Source: Bradyrhizobium erythrophlei (GTDB lineage: Bacteria; Pseudomonadota; Alphaproteobacteria; Rhizobiales; Xanthobacteraceae). From it: 64,000 nt of DNA. Below the pieces are notes generated by a model, which did not search any database, had not been told where the DNA came from, and saw only the letters and a program-made list of their open reading frames with translations. Positions within the stretch are counted from its first letter, which is position 1, and each line of letters begins with the position of its first letter. The stretch is taken from contig NZ_LT670849.1 in NCBI RefSeq assembly GCF_900142985.1, forward strand, positions 2,108,001 to 2,172,000, read 5' to 3'. Shown one piece after another: positions 55,296 through 64,000 of this stretch. Position numbers and translations under genes: made by a program.

Positions 55296-58200
55296 ATGCT
55301 GCACGACTGGGGCGTGATTGCAGTCGCCTTCGGCTACATCGGCTTCCTGTTTTTCGTGGCGAGTTACGGCGACCGTCTCTCGCCGGCGCAGCGCGGCCGC
55401 GCCAGCGGGCTGATCTATCCGCTGTCGCTTGCGATCTACTGCACTTCGTGGACCTTCTTCGGTTCAGTCGGCTTTGCCACCCGCACCAGCGTCGACTTCC
55501 TGGCGATCTATGTCGGCCCGATCCTGATGATCGGCCTCTGCACCCCGTTGCTGCGCCGGGTGATCAAGCTCGCCAAATCTCAGAACATCACCTCGATCGC
55601 CGACTTCATCGCCGCGCGTTACGGCAAGAGCCAGGCGGTGGCCGCGACGGTGGCGGTGATCGCCATTATCGGTTCGGTGCCCTACATCGCGCTTCAGCTC
55701 AAGGCTGTCGCCTCCTCGCTCGAAACCATCCTGGTCGACGAGCAGGCGTTCGTCGCCATCCCCGTCATTGGCGACATCGCGCTGATCGCCATGCTGGCGA
55801 TGGCGGCTTTTGCCGTCTTGTTCGGAACCCGCCAGACCGATGCGACCGAACATCAACACGGATTGATGCTGGCGGTCGCCACCGAATCGATCGTCAAACT
55901 CGTGGCCTTCATCGCAGCCGGCGCCTTCGTCACCTTCTGGATGTTCTCGCCGCACGAACTGGTCGAGCGCGCGATGAAGACGCCGGAAGCCGTACGCGCC
56001 ATCGAATACGTGCCGTCGATCGGCAATTTCCTGACCATGACGCTGCTGTCATTCTGCGCGATCATGCTGCTGCCGCGCCAGTTCCACGTCAGCGTGGTCG
56101 AGAATTCCACGCCCGCGGAAGTCAATCGCGCGCGCTGGTTGTTTCCGACCTATCTGGTAGCGATCAACCTGTTCGTGATTCCGATCGCGCTCGCGGGCCT
56201 CATCATGTTTCCGTTCGGTGCGGTGGATCCGGACATGTTCGTGCTGGCACTGCCGGTCGAGGGCGATGCATCGCTGCTTAGCGTCGCCGTGTTCGTCGGC
56301 GGATTGTCGGCTGCCACCGCCATGGTGATCGTCGAATGCGTCGCGCTTTCCGTGATGGTGTCAAACGACATCATCATGCCGCTGGTATTGCAGCGCCGGC
56401 GCGAAACCGGCAACGGCCAGCAGGATTTCGGCCGCTTCCTGCTGGGGACGCGCCGCTTCGCCATCTTCGCCATCATGGCTCTCGGCTATTTCTACTACCG
56501 CGCGCTCGGCGAGGCACAACTCGCCGCGATCGGGCTGTTGTCGTTTGCGGCGATCGCGCAGCTCGCGCCCGCTTTCTTCGGCGGACTGTTCTGGCAGCGC
56601 GCCACCGCACGCGGCGCCATGGCCGGCATGCTGGTCGGCTTTGCGATGTGGGGCTACACGCTTTTCCTGCCGAGCTTCCTCGACGGCACGCCGGTCGGGC
56701 TCGCGTTCCTGCAAAACGGCCCGTTCGGGATCGAGACGCTGAGGCCGCAGGCGTTGTTCGGCTCCAACCTCCCGCAACTTCTGCACGGCGTGCTGTGGTC
56801 GCTCTCGCTCAACATCCTGACTTATGTGCTGCTGTCGCTGTCGCGTCAGCCATCCTCGATCGAACGGATGCAGGCGGATCTGTTCGCGCCGAGCGTCCTG
56901 ACGCCGATGACGCCAACGTTCCGCCGCTGGCGCACCACCGTGACCGTGCAGGACATCCAGAGCACGGTGGCGCAATATCTCGGACCCGACCGCGCACGGG
57001 AGTCCTTCGAGGCCTTTGCGGCCTCGCACAGCACTCACCTGTCACCGTCGGCGCCGGCCGATTTCGAACTGCTCCAGCACGCCGAGCATCTGATCGCATC
57101 ATCGATCGGCGCCGCTTCATCGCGCCTCGTGATGTCGCTGCTGTTGCGCAAACGAACGGTCTCCGCCAAGGCGGCGCTCAAGCTGCTCGATGATTCCCAC
57201 GCGGCGCTGCATTTCAACCGCGAGGTCCTGCAAACCGCACTCAATCACGTGCGGCAGGGCATCGCCGTGTTCGACGCCGACCTGCAACTGATCTGCTCCA
57301 ACCGCCAGTTCGGCGACATCCTCGGCCTGGCGCCACATCTCGTGCAGATCGGGATTCCGTTGAAGGAAATCCTCGAATACATCACGGCGATCACGCCATC
57401 GGAGTTTGGCGACAACGACATGGTGGTGGAGCGGCGGCTGAAGGCTTACACCGCCGAAGGCAAGCCGTATCTCGAGCGCCTGCCGGACCGGCATATGGTG
57501 ATCGAAGTGCGCTCCAACCGGATGCCGGGCGGCGGCCTCGTCATCACCTTCTCCGACGTCACGCCTTCCTTTGAAGCGGCCGAAGCGCTGGAGCGCGCCA
57601 ACGCCACGCTGGAGAAGCGCGTCCGCGACCGCACCGAGGAGCTGACGCGGTTGAACTCGGAGCTGGCGCTGGCGAAAAGCACCGCCGAAGATGCCAATAT
57701 CTCCAAGACGCGTTTTTTGGCGGCGGCAAGCCACGACATCCTTCAGCCGCTGAATGCAGCCCGCCTCTATGTGACGAGCCTCGTCGAACGCCAGAACGGC
57801 GGCGAGGATTCCAGGCTGGTCGAGAACATCGACGATTCACTTGAAGCGATCGAGGAAATCCTCGGCGCGCTGCTCGACATTTCGCGGCTCGACGCCGGCG
57901 CCATGACAACCTCGATCACGAATTTCAAGATCGGGGACCTGATGCGCTCGCTGGAAATCGAATTCGCACCGATCGCGCGCGCCAAGGGGCTGAAGCTCAC
58001 CTTCGAGCCATGCTCGCTGCCGGTGCAATCCGATCGATTGTTGCTGCGGCGGCTGTTGCAGAACCTGATTTCCAACGCCATCAAATATACCCCGCGCGGT
58101 CGGGTGCTGGTCGGCTGCCGCCGTCGCGGCCAGTCCCTGCATATTGGTGTCTATGACACCGGCGTCGGCATTCCCGTGCAGAAGCGCGGCGAGATCTTCA

Positions 58201-58805
58201 AGGAGTTTCACCGGCTGGAGCAAGGCGCGCGGATCGCGCGTGGCCTCGGGCTCGGATTGTCGATCGTCGAACGGCTCGCCCGCGTGCTCGGTCACGGCAT
58301 CGCGATCGATTCCATCGCCAGCGGCGGCTCGCTGTTCTCGGTGACGGTGCCGACGGCGAAGGCCATCAACCATACCGCCGCGGTCACCAGCGCCACGCCA
58401 TTGGCGAAAACGCCGATGGCGGGCACTTTGATCGCCTGCATCGAAAACGATGCCGCGATCCTCGACGGCATGAAAACGCTATTGAAGGGCTGGGACGCCG
58501 AGGTCATTGCGGTCGCCGATCCCGAATCCGCCATCGAGGCGATCGAAGCGGCGAACAAGCGGGTCACCGGACTTCTGGTCGACTATCACCTCGACCGCGG
58601 CAACGGGCTCGCCGCGATCCGCGACATCCGCAAGAAATTTGGCGAGACGATCCCCGCCATCCTCATCACCGCCGACCGCAGCCCGCACGTACGCGCCGCC
58701 GCGCGCGAGGAAAACGTCGCGGTGCTGAACAAGCCGGTGAAGCCGGCCTCGCTGCGCGCGCTGGTCGGACAATGGCGCACCCAGCAGATGGTCGCTGCGG
58801 AGTAA
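55296..58805 (+). CDS. Sodium-solute-symporter-fused hybrid histidine kinase
   Basis: 1169 residues. An N-terminal SSS-type transporter of about 12-13 helices (1-500) comes first, then a linker (500-620), PAS (about 640-755) and a coiled coil. HisKA follows with H813 in FLAAASHDILQPLN, HATPase (N-box LLQNLISNAIKY near 925; GLGLGLSIVERLARVLG), and a receiver domain (1045-1165, phospho-acceptor D1096 in LLVDYHLDRG). The class resembles PutP-kinase fusions such as CbrA. It probably senses nutrient import. Its partner may be the convergent LuxR-type regulator three bases downstream. Confidence 0.93.
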   Translation: MLHDWGVIAVAFGYIGFLFFVASYGDRLSPAQRGRASGLIYPLSLAIYCTSWTFFGSVGFATRTSVDFLAIYVGPILMIGLCTPLLRRVIKLAKSQNITSIADFIAARYGKSQAVAATVAVIAIIGSVPYIALQLKAVASSLETILVDEQAFVAIPVIGDIALIAMLAMAAFAVLFGTRQTDATEHQHGLMLAVATESIVKLVAFIAAGAFVTFWMFSPHELVERAMKTPEAVRAIEYVPSIGNFLTMTLLSFCAIMLLPRQFHVSVVENSTPAEVNRARWLFPTYLVAINLFVIPIALAGLIMFPFGAVDPDMFVLALPVEGDASLLSVAVFVGGLSAATAMVIVECVALSVMVSNDIIMPLVLQRRRETGNGQQDFGRFLLGTRRFAIFAIMALGYFYYRALGEAQLAAIGLLSFAAIAQLAPAFFGGLFWQRATARGAMAGMLVGFAMWGYTLFLPSFLDGTPVGLAFLQNGPFGIETLRPQALFGSNLPQLLHGVLWSLSLNILTYVLLSLSRQPSSIERMQADLFAPSVLTPMTPTFRRWRTTVTVQDIQSTVAQYLGPDRARESFEAFAASHSTHLSPSAPADFELLQHAEHLIASSIGAASSRLVMSLLLRKRTVSAKAALKLLDDSHAALHFNREVLQTALNHVRQGIAVFDADLQLICSNRQFGDILGLAPHLVQIGIPLKEILEYITAITPSEFGDNDMVVERRLKAYTAEGKPYLERLPDRHMVIEVRSNRMPGGGLVITFSDVTPSFEAAEALERANATLEKRVRDRTEELTRLNSELALAKSTAEDANISKTRFLAAASHDILQPLNAARLYVTSLVERQNGGEDSRLVENIDDSLEAIEEILGALLDISRLDAGAMTTSITNFKIGDLMRSLEIEFAPIARAKGLKLTFEPCSLPVQSDRLLLRRLLQNLISNAIKYTPRGRVLVGCRRRGQSLHIGVYDTGVGIPVQKRGEIFKEFHRLEQGARIARGLGLGLSIVERLARVLGHGIAIDSIASGGSLFSVTVPTAKAINHTAAVTSATPLAKTPMAGTLIACIENDAAILDGMKTLLKGWDAEVIAVADPESAIEAIEAANKRVTGLLVDYHLDRGNGLAAIRDIRKKFGETIPAILITADRSPHVRAAAREENVAVLNKPVKPASLRALVGQWRTQQMVAAE

Positions 58806-58808
58806 GAG

Positions 58809-59471
58809 CTAGGGCTGCTGCGGCGCGCGCCACTGGCCGCCGGCGATTTTGGAGGCGGCAATCACCGCCTGCGTCCGGCTTTCGACGCCGAGTTTTTGCA
58901 GGATCGCAGAGACGTGCGCCTTGATGGTCGCTTCCGACACGCCAAGCTCATAGGCGATCTGCTTGTTGAGCAGACCTTCCGACAGCATCATCAGCACCCG
59001 CACCTGCTGCGGGGTGAGCGTTACCAGGCGGTCGCGCAGACGCGCCAGTTCCGGATCGGTCTGCGAGGACAGGTCGGTGTCCGCCGGCACCCAGACGTCG
59101 CCGTCGAGCACCTTCATGATGGCATCACGCAGTGTTTCAACGCCAAATCGCTTCGGGATGAAGCCGGACGCGCCGAAGTCCAGCGACTGGCGGATGGTTC
59201 CGCCATCGTCGCTCGCCGAAACGATCACGACCGGAATGGCCGGAAATTGCGCCCGCAGGTAAATCAGTCCGGAAAAGCCCGAGATTCCCGGCATCGTCAG
59301 ATCGAGCAGCACCAGATCAACGTCGGAATCCTGATCGAGCAGCGCCGTCAGTTCCTCGAAGCTGCCGGCCTCATCGATTTTGGCCGATGTCACCACGCTC
59401 GCCACCGCCTGCCGCAAGGCGTCGCGGAACAGCGGGTGGTCATCGGCAATGACGAGATGGGTGGCAGTCAT
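58809..59471 (-). CDS. LuxR/NarL-family response regulator
   Basis: A 220-residue protein: receiver domain with acceptor D57 in LVLLDLTMPG, and a C-terminal HTH (about 150-210) with LTPQQVRVLMMLSEGLLNKQ and SEATIKAHVSAILQKLGV. Convergent with the hybrid kinase gene, with which it could form a phosphorelay. It has the usual length for the family. Confidence 0.94.
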   Translation of the reverse strand: MTATHLVIADDHPLFRDALRQAVASVVTSAKIDEAGSFEELTALLDQDSDVDLVLLDLTMPGISGFSGLIYLRAQFPAIPVVIVSASDDGGTIRQSLDFGASGFIPKRFGVETLRDAIMKVLDGDVWVPADTDLSSQTDPELARLRDRLVTLTPQQVRVLMMLSEGLLNKQIAYELGVSEATIKAHVSAILQKLGVESRTQAVIAASKIAGGQWRAPQQP

Positions 59472-59807
59472 CTATTGCTTGCAATGGGTTACGGTGAAGG
59501 CAAATCCCGGTGTAGCCGTTTTGCTTTTCGATTGTCCTGCGGCCTGTGACCGCACGCAAGACTACGGATACCGCCATGCGAAATAGCGGTTAACTCCGCT
59601 GCTTGTGCGCTGCAATAGTCCTCGAGAACGACGGGCGCGGCAAGCCTTGCCATCTTCCTTCTGCCTATAGATGCGCCCTCCCCAGCGAGCCGAAAGTCTT
59701 ACTGGGCGAGCTTTCACGGCGATGTTACCGTGCGACATAACCTCGCGGCCTGGTTCGTCCGGCGCGCAAGGACGAAGCAGCATCTGGATTTTCGGGGAGT
59801 GCGCACT

Positions 59808-61478
59808 ATGGCAATGGCAGCAACAGCGGGTGGCGACACCCGCAGCGGCGGGATGACGAAAGACGAACGTTTCGTCATTCTTGCCTCGTCGCTCGGTACC
59901 GTTTTCGAATGGTACGATTTCTATCTTTATGGGTCGCTCGCCGGCATTATCGGTGCGCAGTTCTTCTCGGCCTATCCGCCTGCGACTCGCGATATTTTCG
60001 CACTGCTCGCCTTTGCAGCCGGCTTCCTGGTCCGTCCATTCGGCGCCATCGTTTTCGGACGCATTGGCGACATTGTCGGACGCAAATACACCTTCCTCGT
60101 CACCATCCTCATCATGGGTTTGTCGACCTTCATCGTCGGCCTGCTGCCGAACGCAGCAACCATCGGCTTTGCCGCGCCGGTCATTCTGATCGGCTTGCGT
60201 CTGGCCCAGGGTCTGGCGCTCGGTGGTGAGTACGGCGGTGCCGCTACCTATGTGGCCGAGCACGCGCCTGCCGGCAAACGCGGGTACTACACCTCGTTCA
60301 TCCAGACGACGGCCACGCTTGGCCTGTTTCTGTCGCTGCTGGTGATCCTGTTCACCCGCTCCGCTATTGGCGAGGCCGACTTCGCCGCCTGGGGCTGGCG
60401 TATTCCATTCCTGGTCTCGGTGGTGCTGTTAGGCATATCCGTCTGGATCCGGCTGCGCTTGAATGAATCGCCGGTGTTCCAGAAGATGAAGGACGAGGGC
60501 AAGAGCTCGAAGGCTCCGCTCACCGAAGCCTTCGGCAACTGGAGCAATGCCAAGATCGTCTTGCTGGCGCTGCTTGGCGGCGTGATGGGTCAGGGCGTGG
60601 TCTGGTACACGGGCCAATTCTACGCGCTGTTCTTCTTGCAATCGATTTTGAAGGTCGACGGCTACACCGCGAATCTTTTGATCGCCTGGTCGCTGCTGCT
60701 CGGCACCGGCTTCTTCCTCGTGTTCGGCGCCTTGTCGGACAAGATTGGACGCAAGCCGATTATCCTGGCCGGCTGTCTGATCGCGGCACTGACCTTCTTT
60801 CCGATCTTCCGGATGATCACCACCAATGCCAATCCGGCGCTCGAAAAGGCGATCGAATCCGTAAAGGTCGAGGTGGTGGCCGATCCCGCAGGCTGCGGCG
60901 ATCTGTTCAACCCGGTCGGTACCCGCGTGTTCACCTCACCTTGCGACACCGCCCGCGACTTCCTCGCCAAGTCATCGGTCAAGTATTCGACCACGTCAGG
61001 CCCGGCGGGTTCGGGCGTGAAGGTGATGATCAATGGCAAGGACGTGGCCTATGCCGATGCGAAAGCTGGAAACCCGGCCGTCGCCGCTGCGGTAGCTGCC
61101 GCCGGTTATCCCAAGGCGGGAGATGCGGGCATCGTGAAGATGAGCAACCCGTTTGACATCTTCCGTCCGCAGGTCGCAGCAATCATTGGATTGCTGTTCA
61201 TCCTGGTGATCTTCGTGACCATGGTATACGGACCGATCGCTGCGATGCTGGTCGAACTGTTCCCGACCAGAATCCGTTACACCTCGATGTCGCTGCCCTA
61301 TCACATCGGCAATGGCTGGTTTGGCGGGTTGTTGCCTGCGACGGCCTTCGCGATCGTCGCCTCGACCGGCGATATCTATGCAGGCCTTTGGTACCCGATC
61401 ATCTTCGCATCTATCACCGCAGTGGTCGGCTTCTTCTTCCTGCCCGAAACCAAGGATGTCGATATCCGAACCAACTGA
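59808..61478 (+). CDS. MFS transporter, metabolite:H+ symporter family, with periplasmic insertion
   Basis: A 556-residue 12-helix MFS protein of the MHS group (ProP/KgtP-like): TVFEWYDFYLYG, RPFGAIVFGRIGDIVGRK and LAQGLALGGEYGGAATYVAEHAP. Between two later helices an inserted loop of about 110 residues carries two cysteines (AGCGDLF and TSPCDTA) and an Ala-rich segment. ATG 59808 has GGGGAG ahead. Likely takes up an organic acid or osmolyte. Confidence 0.9.
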   Translation: MAMAATAGGDTRSGGMTKDERFVILASSLGTVFEWYDFYLYGSLAGIIGAQFFSAYPPATRDIFALLAFAAGFLVRPFGAIVFGRIGDIVGRKYTFLVTILIMGLSTFIVGLLPNAATIGFAAPVILIGLRLAQGLALGGEYGGAATYVAEHAPAGKRGYYTSFIQTTATLGLFLSLLVILFTRSAIGEADFAAWGWRIPFLVSVVLLGISVWIRLRLNESPVFQKMKDEGKSSKAPLTEAFGNWSNAKIVLLALLGGVMGQGVVWYTGQFYALFFLQSILKVDGYTANLLIAWSLLLGTGFFLVFGALSDKIGRKPIILAGCLIAALTFFPIFRMITTNANPALEKAIESVKVEVVADPAGCGDLFNPVGTRVFTSPCDTARDFLAKSSVKYSTTSGPAGSGVKVMINGKDVAYADAKAGNPAVAAAVAAAGYPKAGDAGIVKMSNPFDIFRPQVAAIIGLLFILVIFVTMVYGPIAAMLVELFPTRIRYTSMSLPYHIGNGWFGGLLPATAFAIVASTGDIYAGLWYPIIFASITAVVGFFFLPETKDVDIRTN

Positions 61479-61502
61479 TCTCGTCCCGGAGGGGGACCAA
61501 AG

Positions 61503-61532
61503 CCGGCCGCGGAGCGATCCGCGGCCGGTTTT
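61503..61532 (+). terminator. Rho-independent terminator of the MFS gene
   Basis: CCGGCCGCGGA (61503-61513) and TCCGCGGCCGG (61518-61528) form a perfect 11-base stem followed by TTTTGCTTT. Confidence 0.93.
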
Positions 61533-61547
61533 GCTTTCTGCGCGCTG

Positions 61548-62027
61548 CTAATCGGTGCGGGTCTTGCCGACGAACTGGATGACGACCTCACGGGCGTGCG
61601 GACGCCGCCGGTGCTCGATCAGGTAGATCGCCTGCCACACGCCTAACATGAGCTTGCCCTTCATGACCGGCACTTGCAGCGAGGTTGCCGAGAGCATGGT
61701 TTTGACATGGGCGGGCATGTCGTCGGGACCCTCGGTATCGTGGCTCCAGCCAAAATCCTCCGGCGCGAGACGATCGAGCGCGGCAGTCAAATCTCTCAGC
61801 ACGGTGGGATCGGCATTCTCCTGGATCGTCAGCGAAGCCGAGGTGTGACGGATGAACAGCGTCAACTGGCCCTCGACGGCATTCGCCTCCTGCACGAACT
61901 CCGCGACCTCGGCCGTCAGGTCGACGAAGCCGCGGCCCGGGGTCTGCACCGTCAACAAGGACGATACGACCGAACTCGCGGAAACCGCCGAGAGCGCATT
62001 GCGAGAGATGGATTTGGACGATGTCAT
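61548..62027 (-). CDS. YjbQ/UPF0047 family protein
   Basis: A 159-residue protein with LFIRHTSASLTIQENADPTV, the metal-binding H and E block, and GPDDMPAHVKTML. Members show weak thiamine-phosphate synthase-like activity. ATG 62027 is preferred; a TTG two codons earlier is possible. Confidence 0.92.
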   Translation of the reverse strand: MTSSKSISRNALSAVSASSVVSSLLTVQTPGRGFVDLTAEVAEFVQEANAVEGQLTLFIRHTSASLTIQENADPTVLRDLTAALDRLAPEDFGWSHDTEGPDDMPAHVKTMLSATSLQVPVMKGKLMLGVWQAIYLIEHRRRPHAREVVIQFVGKTRTD

Positions 62028-62040
62028 GAACAATTACCCG

Positions 62041-62157
62041 TCGTCCCCGCGAACGCAGGGACCCATAACCACCGGCATTGGCTTTTAGAGAAGATATCGA
62101 CATTGGCCGGCTAATCGAGAGATCGTCGTGTATGGGTCCCTGCTTTCGCAGGGACGA
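62041..62157. repeat. Intergenic inverted repeat of Bradyrhizobium type
   Basis: The 27 bases at 62041-62067 (TCGTCCCCGCGAACGCAGGG then ACCCATA) and 62131-62157 are inverted copies with two mismatches, 63 bases apart. This type of repeat is scattered between genes in many Bradyrhizobium genomes. Confidence 0.75.
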
Positions 62158-62181
62158 CTTCCGAGACTTCCGACCGTCTCA

Positions 62182-62712
62182 TCAAATCCTGCCGCTGACG
62201 TCTTTCTGCATCCGGTTGGCCATCTCGACCAGCCGCCGCCAGGCTTGCTCCAGGAACGACATCACCCGATCCATGTCGCGATCGCTTGGCAGCGGGATTT
62301 CGATCTTGCGCGGGCTTTCGGCAACTTTCGGTTCAGCTTTTTTCTGCAAGTCCGCTTTCGGCAGCGCTTCGTCGGTCTTGCCTTCGGCCACCGCCGGCCG
62401 CGACGCAAGCTCAGCCTTCAGCTTTTCGACTTCCGCTTTGGACTTTTCATTCTCCGCCTGCAACCGGCCGATTTCCTGATCGTAGGCGGCGCGCTCGTCG
62501 GGCACGACGTAACAGGCCCAACCGGTGCCGGCATTGTTGCAGGTCGAGACCGCGCCGGTCCGGGTGTCCAAACGGATCACACCGTCGGCAATCGGCGACA
62601 GCGTGTAGCGGCCGTTTTCACCGTCGGGCATCGATTGGGCGGGGACGGCGTCCGCGCCAGCCAGAATCGACACGAAGACAATGGCCGATGTCAGAAATGG
62701 CGCTCTGGTCAT
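62182..62712 (-). CDS. Secreted coiled-coil protein
   Basis: A 176-residue protein. The signal peptide (residues 1-26, ending AVPAQS) is followed by a small domain with two cysteines (AVSTCNNAGTGWACYVVPDE). Then come a charged coiled coil (QAENEKSKAEVEKLKAELAS) and a helical C-terminus. Similar periplasmic proteins occur across Bradyrhizobium; function is unassigned. Confidence 0.82.
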   Translation of the reverse strand: MTRAPFLTSAIVFVSILAGADAVPAQSMPDGENGRYTLSPIADGVIRLDTRTGAVSTCNNAGTGWACYVVPDERAAYDQEIGRLQAENEKSKAEVEKLKAELASRPAVAEGKTDEALPKADLQKKAEPKVAESPRKIEIPLPSDRDMDRVMSFLEQAWRRLVEMANRMQKDVSGRI

Positions 62713-62770
62713 GGGATGCTCCGCCTCAAAGGCCGTCAGGGTCTTACCGCTATCTATCCCTACCTAACCC

Positions 62771-63394
62771 TCAAATTTGCGAACGATAGGGCGGACGGCC
62801 TGATTTCAATGCGTCCATCAGCAATTCGATCCGGTCCTGTCCCCAGAATACCTCACCGTCCAGCACATAGGCCGGCGATCCGAACACGTCGGCCGCCAGG
62901 GCTTCCTGCCGGTTCTGCTCGTATTTCTGGCTGATCTCCTCGCTCCCGGAGCGCTCGACCAGCGCCTTGCCGGGCAGGCCGCTGTCGTCAGCCAGCCGAA
63001 CCAGCGTCTCGGCGTCAGCAAGATTGAGCTCTTGTTCCCACACCCCGGCAAAGGCCCGGCGCAGGAAGGGATCGGGATCGTGACCGGCCTCGAGCGCCGC
63101 GACCACCAGACCATCGGCCAGCCGTGCGTTGAGGGGCACGTATTTCGGCTGGAAACGGAAATTGAGCCCGCGCTTGTCGCGCCAGCGCTGCAGTTCGAGC
63201 ATGCGATAGCGCTGCCGCACCGGATGACGCTTGATCAGCGGCAAGCCGCCGGTTTCCGAAAACAAATCGACCAGGACGACCGGCTTGTGATTGACCGTAA
63301 GGCCGTAGGTCGCGACGACATCGCGGAACAATTTGTGTCCGATATAGGCCCAGGGAGAGGAAATCGAAAAGTAATAGTCGATCTGGCGCGGCAT
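62771..63394 (-). CDS. 2-hydroxychromene-2-carboxylate isomerase-like protein (DsbA fold)
   Basis: A 207-residue protein: YFSISSPWAYIGHKLF holds the glutathione-contacting serine of the HCCA isomerase family. VFGSPAYVLDGEVFWGQDRIELL is the thioredoxin-fold cis-proline region and end. Catalyses a glutathione-dependent isomerisation in aromatic degradation in known cases; the substrate here is unknown. Confidence 0.9.
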   Translation of the reverse strand: MPRQIDYYFSISSPWAYIGHKLFRDVVATYGLTVNHKPVVLVDLFSETGGLPLIKRHPVRQRYRMLELQRWRDKRGLNFRFQPKYVPLNARLADGLVVAALEAGHDPDPFLRRAFAGVWEQELNLADAETLVRLADDSGLPGKALVERSGSEEISQKYEQNRQEALAADVFGSPAYVLDGEVFWGQDRIELLMDALKSGRPPYRSQI

Positions 63395-63592
63395 GCAGTT
63401 TCTCTGGCAAGTTTTTTGGAATCGCGGATCATCCCAACAGACCCAAAAAGGCGATGCAAGCCGGTCCCGGTCACGGATTTATTGGTGATATCGCGGCCAG
63501 CTATTGCAGTGCGATGATCCGGCGATTCGGCCAGCTGAAAACCTGACAAATATCATAGCAATATCAATTGGCTAGATGGCTGTGACGCAATC

Positions 63593-63621
63593 TTGACTTG
63601 ATTTGGCGTGGTCAGTATGGT
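63593..63621 (+). promoter_or_regulatory. Likely sigma-70 promoter of atpI
   Basis: TTGACT (63593-63598) and TATGGT (63616-63621) are 17 bases apart, about 70 bases ahead of the atpI ATG. Assignment is by consensus only. Confidence 0.5.
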
Positions 63622-63689
63622 CCGCGCGGCTTTTGAGGGGTGACGGGCGTCGTTTTCGTTCTCAGCAATCGTTTCGGGTCTTAGCAGGC

Positions 63690-64000
63690 ATGGCGCAAGG
63701 CACGAACGACCGCGAAGAAGAAAACAAGTCGTCCTCCGAGGAGGCCGCACTTTCCGCAAGGCTCGGAAGTCTGGAGCACCGGTTGTCCGAACTTCGGGAC
63801 AGCCGAAACATCAGAACTGATCAATCCGGAGCTGAAAGTGGAGACGGCAGCGCCCGCGCTTCGGCGATGGCGCTCGGTTTCCGCCTCTCATCGGAGTTGA
63901 TCGCCGGCGTTCTCGTCGGAGGGCTGATGGGCTGGGGTTTCGACCGTCTGCTCTCGACGTCCCCTTTCGGGCTCATCGTGTTCGTGCTGCTCGGCTTCGT
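63690..64000 (+). CDS. atpI: AtpI-family F0F1 ATP synthase assembly protein, cut by window end
   Basis: The first 103 codons of a protein with a charged N-terminal part (MAQGTNDREEENKSSSEEAA), a coiled segment, then RLSSELIAGVLVGGLMGWGF and a second helix: the AtpI/AtpZ two-helix family. It helps assemble the c-ring and is normally followed by the F0 genes, expected beyond the window. Confidence 0.88.
   Translation, partial: MAQGTNDREEENKSSSEEAALSARLGSLEHRLSELRDSRNIRTDQSGAESGDGSARASAMALGFRLSSELIAGVLVGGLMGWGFDRLLSTSPFGLIVFVLLGF

Noticed and set aside
1..64000. CRISPR array or rRNA operon
   Set aside because: No regularly spaced short repeats and no rRNA-like sequence were found in reading through the window.

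Overview
The window looks like a chromosome segment of a GC-rich alphaproteobacterium, most likely Bradyrhizobium, Rhodopseudomonas or a close relative in the Nitrobacteraceae. The grounds are a 5-aminolevulinate synthase gene behind a FixK/FNR box, the gene order hisD - UPF0262 - small phosphatase - maf - yacG - tRNA-Phe, an Omp25/Omp31-type porin, an AtpI gene, and many small proteins of rhizobial type. No rRNA genes and no CRISPR array were seen.

Region 1 (1-18.3 kb) is a low-oxygen and fermentation block. After a truncated MASE1-PAS histidine kinase and a lone periplasmic binding protein come a Gly-rich secreted protein, a universal stress protein, DUF808 and DUF4239 membrane proteins, and a minus-strand pyruvate formate-lyase cluster (pflB, pflA, an AspT-type exchanger, a FocA-type channel, a FabI with an extra N-terminal domain). 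A CBS-domain protein, a GntP permease, a frameshifted phasin and a Ca2+/H+ antiporter follow. TTGA-N6-TCAA boxes recur in front of these genes, including three in a row at 17048-17101, so the block reads as a FixK/FNR regulon.

Region 2 (18.5-26.6 kb) is core housekeeping on the minus strand: tRNA-Phe, yacG, maf, a low-molecular-weight phosphatase, UPF0262, hisD, murA, a membrane protein, and a cyclic-nucleotide-domain flavin oxidoreductase.

Region 3 (26641-43540) is an integrative element inserted in tRNA-Thr(GGT). It is bounded by an exact 48-bp repeat of the tRNA 3' end and carries an excisionase and a tyrosine integrase, with shared arm-type repeats inside both ends. It encodes a RecA-like replication ATPase, a small terminase subunit, two different HK97-type prohead proteases, an XRE regulator coupled to a GIY-YIG protein, and small zinc-ribbon proteins. 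No large terminase, portal, capsid or tail gene was seen, so it resembles a phage satellite rather than a prophage. It has two kinds of cargo: a low-GC two-gene operon pairing a tandem-duplicated FeeM-like N-acyltransferase with a heme-oxygenase-fold diiron oxidase, and a TIR-domain protein next to attR. The FeeM-HDO operon is the best candidate for an undescribed system.

Region 4 (43.5-64 kb) is core again: a porin, an MBL hydrolase with a TAXI binding protein, an amidohydrolase, a glutamate/aspartate-type ABC transporter operon, a class-III aminotransferase with an RpiR regulator, hemA, a transporter-fused hybrid histidine kinase with a convergent LuxR-type regulator, an MFS transporter, YjbQ, a secreted coiled-coil protein, a DsbA-like isomerase, and the start of atpI.
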